Shown here piece by piece: positions 58,641 through 64,000 of a stretch of 64,000 bases of DNA; the stretch's first letter is position 1; the number at the start of each line of letters is the position of its first letter. Origin of the DNA: Cryptomeria japonica. Taxonomy: Eukaryota; Streptophyta; Pinopsida; Cupressales; Cupressaceae. The notes below the pieces were generated by a model that did not search any database, was not told the DNA's origin, and saw only the letters and a program-made list of their open reading frames with translations. Position numbers and translations under genes: made by a program. The stretch covers positions 716,181,867 to 716,245,866 of the forward strand of contig NC_081413.1 in NCBI RefSeq assembly GCF_030272615.1. Reading direction: 5' to 3'.

Positions 58641-59735
58641 AAAAAGTCACTAAAATTCGTATGGAATTGGCACAAATCCATATGGAATTAAGCCGCTACA
58701 AAACTCCATACAGTGGAGACAAGGAAGAATTCGGGAGGATTTGCATGGACGGCAACAATCCATACAATTGGCACGGCTGGAGGAAACAGAAAAAAATTTT
58801 GTACACCACGAACAGCTGGCAGAATTCAGTTGATTGCGGAAACAGTTGGGCTAACGGATTTGACAAGGACAGTGTAGATTTCTTGGGTGAATTGGACAAG
58901 CAATTTGATTGTATAAAAATTGATCCAGATATGCCGAGGCTGAGTTTGGGAAACCCCAACGACAAAGGCACAGTCATTTTCGTTGGGAACATGGCCACAC
59001 CAGGCAGCAACAAAGGAAAGGTGTGGGCATGTGTGCAGAGAGACGAGCCTGTAACTGTGCAGTCCTTGACATGGGAGGGGTTGAATGGCAATGACTGCAA
59101 GACATGGTGGGAGGAGACGGACGACACCAATATTATCAAAATGAATTTGAAGAGGGCAGGGGTCGACCACATTCTCACCATGCCAGTTTTTAACATTAAG
59201 GAATTTGAGCCTGTACTGAAGGGAATGGTGGCAAGATATCATCGGCATACACACAGCTCTATGGTACAATATGGGGGATGTCATCTTACCATTTCTTATT
59301 CCACCCTCGAGTTCGCCAAAATTTTTGGGATTCCCAACCAAGGCAGCCCTGTCATTAAAAGAAAAATGACATTGGAACAAAAGAAGCAATTGGTTTCGAT
59401 TGGTTTGCTGAGGGGACATGACACAAGGCGAACAAAACAGCATATGAAAGTCTGGCAGTAGCCACGGTGTGAAGCGGACATTTCTGGCCAATGCAGAGTG
59501 GCGATGTATCATGGGCATCATCAAAAGCAGACTGATAGAAGCTAGTCAAGGGTCAAACATCGTCGTGTGGATGATGTATTTGATTAACGGGTTGAGGAAT
59601 GGCACGGTCTTCAATTGGGCGTCATTCCTTTCGGAGTGCATCTATGAATGCCTAGGGCTACAACACAAGGTTTTTAATGTCGCATCATGCCATCGCCATG
59701 TTCCTGGATGTCGTTCGTACAAGAGTTCCACCTGA
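58436..59735 (+). pseudogene. Unassigned 3' reading frame of A, part 2 (plant-mobile-like)
   Basis: 341 codons open from 58436 to 59461, then a frame change to 59469-59735. After a variable N-terminus: DSVDFLGELDKQFDCIKID, GTVIFVGNMATPGSNKGKV, GGCHLTISYSTLEFAKIFGI then PNQG, and in the second frame TFLANAEWRCIMGIIKSRLI and IVVWMMYLINGLRNGTVFNW. The order (a '[F/Y]S..EFAKIFGIP' strand, then an 'aew..i....l' helix and a 'yli.gl.ng' helix) resembles the putative plant transposon/mobile domains found in extra ORFs of large plant gypsy elements. Assignment by pattern only. Confidence 0.5.
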
Positions 59736-59859
59736 GAAGAGGGGCGACTTGCAGCCATTAGCCAAGCTAGAGCCATATAGACCCCCCATCTTTTACTGCA
59801 CGCATCTGGACATCATGACAGTCGACAAGGAACCACAGCAAAAGAGGCGATGACAAGAT

Positions 59860-60393
59860 GTGGGGCAATCCCCCAAAGAAGGCAGCGGGGATAGTGAGGA
59901 AGATGTCGTGGAGGCATCCTCGTCCAACGATGAGAGTGGAGATGATGACAGTTTTCGCTTGGCTCCAGCCCTCGGCCGACTGCTAGCTGAGGTTGGAATG
60001 GAGGGTGGTGATACTCCAGTGGCCGAGGAGGTGACAGAAGGGGCAGGAGACAGTAGCATGGTCATGGAAGTGACGGTGGTCGAGAACCCTCTAGACAGAC
60101 CACATGTGGTTGAGCAGACGAGGGATGTACCAACCCAAGCAATTTATGTCGTGGTCATGGAGGCATCACCGCCACCGCCACTTAGGGTGACCCCTGGACA
60201 GGAGGAGACCGTCCCACACTTGAGTCCCACCCGAGCTGATGACCACCAGGAGCAGACAATCGACTCCTGGCTGCTGGAGACCCTCGGGGTAAGGGTGGAG
60301 AAATTGCCGCCGTCACTTGGTGGGGATGGAGGACTTGATACCAGCAATTTGCAAATTGGCGGTGTGGAATCTGATGAAGGGAAGGATCTCTAG
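59860..60393 (+). pseudogene. Unassigned 3' reading frame of A, acidic part
   Basis: 177 open codons, strongly acidic (SPKEGSGDSEEDVVEASSSN) and Pro/Glu-rich. In the same orientation as gag-pol and likely the linker of the preceding protein. No domain. Confidence 0.45.
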
Positions 60394-60420
60394 ACTCATA
60401 GGCCTATAGGAGAGCTTACA

Positions 60421-61260
60421 TTGCACAGGGAAGTTCAGGAAGGGAGGGGGCAATCTTCCTCGCTTCATACAGAAGAACTGATACTTCAACTGCAGAGACG
60501 TGACCCTGCAGACCCATTTGGCACTTTGCAGCATTGTGCGTTCCAATTGGAGGGCATGGCGAAGCTCCTGAGTGACGTCGGACATATCATGAAGGGTGTG
60601 GAAGTTGGCTAGGACCCGAGGATAGCTCAAGTGGCCGAGCGCCTGTTGTCCTTTGTCAGGGAGGACTATGAGGGGGAATTCTTTCGATGCTTCACGGCCA
60701 TCAGATAGAGACCCTAGAGATGACAGATACTTGGATGAGGAACATGATTGTCACAGAAGAGACTGGGATTTATGGTTCCTTGCATGGAATAGAGACAGCC
60801 TTTCGGGACCTAGTCTTGAAGTATCAGTGGATGGCAGTGGTGAGGATGGAAGCCATGAAGGCCCAGCAGGATCAGGCAGTGCAGGAAGCAGAGGGTGTTA
60901 GGAAAACATTGGCCCACCATATTCAGCAGAGCCAGTTACAGTTGGCTCAGGAGCACTCTCGGATTACCACGTTGGAGGAGACAGTCGCCAGGAACGTGTA
61001 GGAGTTGGAAGTGAGTGGTAAGGTGAAGGATGAGCTGATAGCTAAGGTAGCAGGCTTGGAGACTAGACTAGATGAGAAGGAGCAACAGTTGTAGGAGTAG
61101 GGCTAGGAGACTCAGAGAGACCGCAACAAAATTGTTGAGGCTGCCCATATGGTCAAGCTGGCACGAAAGCAAGAACTGGCAGCTACACAGCGACTCCAGC
61201 GAGCGGGCACATCTCAGTCATTTGTACTTCCAGGGACGCCCTCTCATCCCTCTTCACATT
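60421..61260 (+). pseudogene. Unassigned 3' reading frame of A, coiled-coil end
   Basis: 60421-60612 is open (LQRRDPADPFGTLQHCAFQL). From about 60687 a frame reads GIETAFRDLVLKYQWMAVVR, then QQDQAVQEAEGVRKTLAHHI and QSQLQLAQEHSRITTLEETV with heptad spacing. After scattered stops it continues with VAGLETRLDEKEQQL and TQRDRNKIVEAAHMV, ending about 61260. A long helical, probably coiled-coil C-terminus. With the previous parts this suggests one ancestral protein of several hundred residues downstream of pol. Confidence 0.5.
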
Positions 61261-61310
61261 AGTTTTAGTTGCTATAGAAGCTTCCATTTGTTTGTCATCT
61301 AGAAGACGAC

Positions 61311-61341
61311 TTTTTTTTTTTTGGGGGGGGGGGGGGGGTGA
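61311..61341 (+). other. T12-G16 tract at the polypurine-tract position of A
   Basis: Twelve T (61311-61322) then sixteen G (61323-61338) and TGA, directly before the 3' LTR. The G run is in the place of the plus-strand primer. Such a run could fold as a G-quadruplex and may have expanded after insertion. Confidence 0.85.
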
Positions 61342-61648
61342 TGTTAGGCCGTAATTAGGAATAAAACTTGTAAGTTATTGTTATGTTTTGGAGTCGGCCG
61401 TGTGGGTTCCCGTGTTAGTTACGACGGTTGGTACCTCGGCCAACCACCAGATAGTATATATTGCCATGTACGGGAACCTTGACAATAATGCTGGTGTACT
61501 ATATATTTTGGTAATGCAATAAAAGAACATCTTTCTGCCATCTGATTGTTACTTCCATGCTCTGTAGATAGTTGAACTGTTGTTATATGTTTTGTGCTTA
61601 TTCCTTGTTCAGTCTAGAACTTAAATAATTCATAGTAGGGAACAAACA
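61342..61648 (+). repeat. 3' LTR of A
   Basis: 307 bp, same ends as the 5' LTR, followed by CACAT. Confidence 0.95.
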
Positions 61649-61773
61649 CACATAACAAGAGAAGTGAAAGAGATATGTTAATTTTCCATTTGATCTTTTT
61701 TCTTCAAAGTTTAAAAAATAAAATGTATGATTTTTTGTGTTTTTTTATTTTCAGTTTCAAAAAAAAAAAACAA

Positions 61774-64000
61774 TGAGCAGCAGTAGTGAGAGTAGTGGGC
61801 ATGATGAGAGGAACGAAAAAAATGAAAACCAACTTGGGGGTTCATTGTAGTTAGCATACAATGTCTATTGTTATGTTTGATAATATTGGTTATCCAACAA
61901 TGTATTAATTGTTCATTTTAAGTTATTTGTCACTCTCGAGTAGTTATAAGTGTCAGTTGGTTGACAGTTATGTTCCTCTTGGCAACTATCAGGCCCTTTA
62001 AATACATTGTGTATCATCAAGGAAGGTGGTAAGTCGTGGGAACAACTATAATTCTTGGCTGACCATCTCTGGTTTTCTTCTTTGTAATAATCCCACCTGT
62101 GAATAAAGATATATTTTACTCCTGTATCTAGTAGGCATTGTCATCTCTATTGTTACTTGCGGTATTTAATTTATAAGATAGAGTAGTAAACATTCATCAA
62201 GGTGTGCAAGTGGTATGGGTGAAGGGGGACAGCCTCAAGAAAATCCATTTTAATGCCCTTGAAGCCCTTAAAAACATGCAAAAGGCAACTTAAATTCTTA
62301 AAAACCTCTTCAATTGGTGACAGCCATAGAGAAATATTTTAGGGGTAGTAGATTGTGGTTGTGTCACATTTGTAGATAGTATTTTAATGGGAGGTACACG
62401 AGTGTATTTTCATCTATTGGGTTTTGCAAGCCAAGGGATGAAGGTTTGTAAAGAGATAAAAGACAATGAGAGGGTGGAGTGATACAGATAGCACATGGAG
62501 GCGGAATCAAAGTCTATGGGGCTCCAATGCAAACATAATCAGCTATGCATGTGCCCTCTATGTTTGGTAGTCCTAGTGGTAGTGGTAGTGGTAGTGGTAG
62601 TGGTAGTGGTAGTGGTGATATTCATGTTTCCACAAGAGGGAAGAGGAAGACTACTTCTAATGAGCAGCCAAATATAGTTGCAAGTTTGTTCAATGTGCAT
62701 GCACAAGATGTGGCAGAGTCCTCTTAAGCCAAACTTTCTATTTGCATGCCATGACATTTCATGTAGCACGTTCTCCTAACTTCAAACAAATATTCAAAGA
62801 TGTTGTTGGTGTTGGTCCCTCATTCACCCCCCTAGAGAAAATATGCTACACACTATACTCCCTGACAAAAAATATTCCAAGGTGAGTGTGGTAATGGAGG
62901 ATATGAGATAGTGTTGGATTAGGACAAGCTGCTCTATTGTCATGGATGGGTGGACCAACAATAGACAGTGGCCACTTATTAACATCATAGTCACATGTTC
63001 AGCTGGCTCATATCTTCTTAGAGCTATTGATTGTTCTAGTAAGCACAAGGACATAGAATTCCAATTTCATATTTTGAGAGATGACAGAGAGGAGGTTGGG
63101 GCCTCCAATTTTGTCCAAGTGGTCATTGATAAGGCACATGTGTCCAAATTAGCTGGTTTGATGGTGTAGGGTGCTCACAAGCACATCTTTTGAACCCCTT
63201 ATTGTATTCATGCATTAAACAACGCATTGAAAGACATAGGGAAGATAGACTGGGTGCAACAAGTGGTTGTACAGATATCCCAATGTTAATTTGCAACCTT
63301 CACACCTCGCTCTCTTCAAGACATTTTCAAAGAAGTAAATCCTCAAGCCTATAGAGACAAGGTATGCCGGTTATTTTATTTTGTTAAAGAGGATGTTTGA
63401 GGTGCACAAGGCTCTACAATTGATGATGATGAATTCAAAGTGGAGTAGATGGTCTAATGCAAACACTACAAAAGGGGAAAAGCATCAAATAAAATTCTTA
63501 GGGATGATTGGTGGTCCAACGTGAGGTAAAAAAATTGTTATTAGGATTTTTTAATAACTTGTTGATTTTCATTTTATTAAGTAAATTTATAATTTATAAT
63601 TTGATTGCTGATTTTATTAAAAAAATCATATTCAAATTTTCTAACTTGTCTTGTTTCAAATTTTGTTTCCAGATGTATTTGCTCCTTCATTTCACCAATT
63701 GTGGATGTCATTAGATATACTGATACAATTTATCCAGGTCAGAAAGATATTTATGAGACATTTGACAACATGCTTGGAAAAATGAAGCAAGCAATTTCTA
63801 ACGGGGATCCTAATTTGGGATTATATGAGCAACAAATTAAGCCCATTGTGATGTGGCAATGGAACACTATGAACACCCCTCTTTATAAAGTAATCTTTGC
63901 TCTCAATCCCAAATGGTATGCACCAAAACCTAGTAGGTTGCCTCCTTGTGATGACAAAGAGGTGAAAGAAGGATTTATGAAGGGCCTCAGAAAGATGTAT
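61774..64000 (+). pseudogene. hAT-family transposase M (BED/DUF659), runs off window
   Basis: Possible first exon at 61774 (MSSSSESSGHDERNEKNENQ) after a TTATTTTCAG acceptor-like site. BED-type finger at about 62340-62480 (LWLCHICR...FNGRYT...HLLGF, with stops). A Ser-Gly repeat linker, then GKRKTTSNEQPNIVASLFNV (to 62727). The catalytic region at 62942: MDGWTNNRQWPLINIIVTCS, YLLRAIDCSSKHKDIEF. After a stop, KHIF.TPYCIHALNNALKDI. At 63700-64000, PGQKDIYETFDNMLGKMKQA, MWQWNTMNTPLYKVIFALNP then KWYAP. The finger and several joints are broken; M continues beyond the window. Element A inserted about 120 bp upstream of the putative start. Confidence 0.75.
62575..62616 (+). repeat. (AGTGGT)7 coding microsatellite in M
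   Basis: Seven copies of AGTGGT encode a Ser-Gly run between the BED finger and the linker of M. The unit length keeps the frame. The minus-strand poly-Thr reading is a shadow. Confidence 0.9.

Larger units (their letters stand above)
45687..61648 (+). mobile_element. Large Ty3/gypsy retrotransposon A (Tat/Athila group)
   Basis: 15.96 kb with LTRs of 304 and 307 bp and a perfect CACAT duplication (45682-45686, 61649-61653). Primer site matches tRNA-Asp. Order: pre-gag, gag with zinc knuckles, protease, RT, RNase H, integrase without chromodomain, then a long 3' region with unassigned reading frames. About two dozen substitutions and a 3-bp indel separate the LTRs (roughly 8%), so it is not young, and stops and frameshifts are widespread. 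Solo LTR Q (4.66 kb) is nested in the 3' region; without it A is about 11.3 kb. Confidence 0.93.

Noticed and set aside
59793-60347. Ser/Pro-rich minus-strand frames opposite the acidic part of A's 3' region
   Set aside because: Complement of an acidic, GAG/GTG-rich coding strand; no independent support.
62539-62769. Minus-strand frame with a poly-Thr run
   Set aside because: Shadow of the AGTGGT microsatellite in transposase M.

Overview
The window is eukaryotic repeat DNA, AT-rich and gene-poor. It looks like the intergenic space of a large-genome seed plant. That reading rests on plant-type Ty3/gypsy elements of the Tat/Athila group, a copia-type element with an initiator-Met primer site, DUF4283-type LINE ORF1 sequences, BED/DUF659 hAT transposases, and one spliced gene remnant resembling a plant mitochondrial pyruvate dehydrogenase E2. 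The element sizes and the depth of nesting would fit a gymnosperm, but the species is inference. No prokaryotic gene, tRNA, rRNA or CRISPR array was seen.

Left third (1-23.5 kb): a nest of insertions. An Athila-like pol remnant (G, 22748-23540, minus) is interrupted by a minus-strand element F. F's LTR is split by element B (12270-21898, plus, target duplication GTGAT), and B's gag is split by a putative solo LTR C (15253-17137). On the other side of F lies a Tat-type element D (2735 to about 11079, minus; gag, protease, G-patch-like linker, RT, RNase H). D's second RNase H is interrupted by element E (1-2734, minus), which is related to B and runs off the left edge. B carries gag and protease remnants but no RT, RNase H or integrase.

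Middle (23.5-45.7 kb): two copies (H, 24335-26044, minus; I, 27571-30713, plus) of a short retroposon that encodes only a LINE-type ORF1. Both have target duplications and a shared 3' hairpin. Next comes the broken 3' end of a mitochondrial PDC-E2-like gene (33589-34182, minus, three exons with canonical splice sites). It is followed by a palindrome-rich repeat block (34.9-37.0 kb), a decayed hAT transposase L (37430-39002, minus), a solo LTR N (39761-40793) and a copia-type non-autonomous element P (41581-44357).

Right third (45.7-64 kb): element A (45687-61648, plus), about 16 kb with both LTRs and a CACAT target duplication. It holds pre-gag, gag with several zinc knuckles, protease, RT, RNase H, integrase and a long unusual 3' coding region. 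A 4.66-kb minus-oriented solo LTR Q (52430-57086) sits inside the 3' region and carries 14 regularly spaced palindromic motifs. A is inserted just upstream of a second hAT transposase M, which runs off the right edge.

Almost all coding sequence here is broken, and no gene is confidently functional. The most unusual signals are the arrays of palindromic (potentially hairpin) motifs, two in identified LTRs of different families and one in a repeat block of uncertain identity; the ORF1-only 'half-LINE' family; the triplicated coding unit upstream of D's gag; and the GTAC-rich cluster and unassigned reading frames in the 3' region of A.
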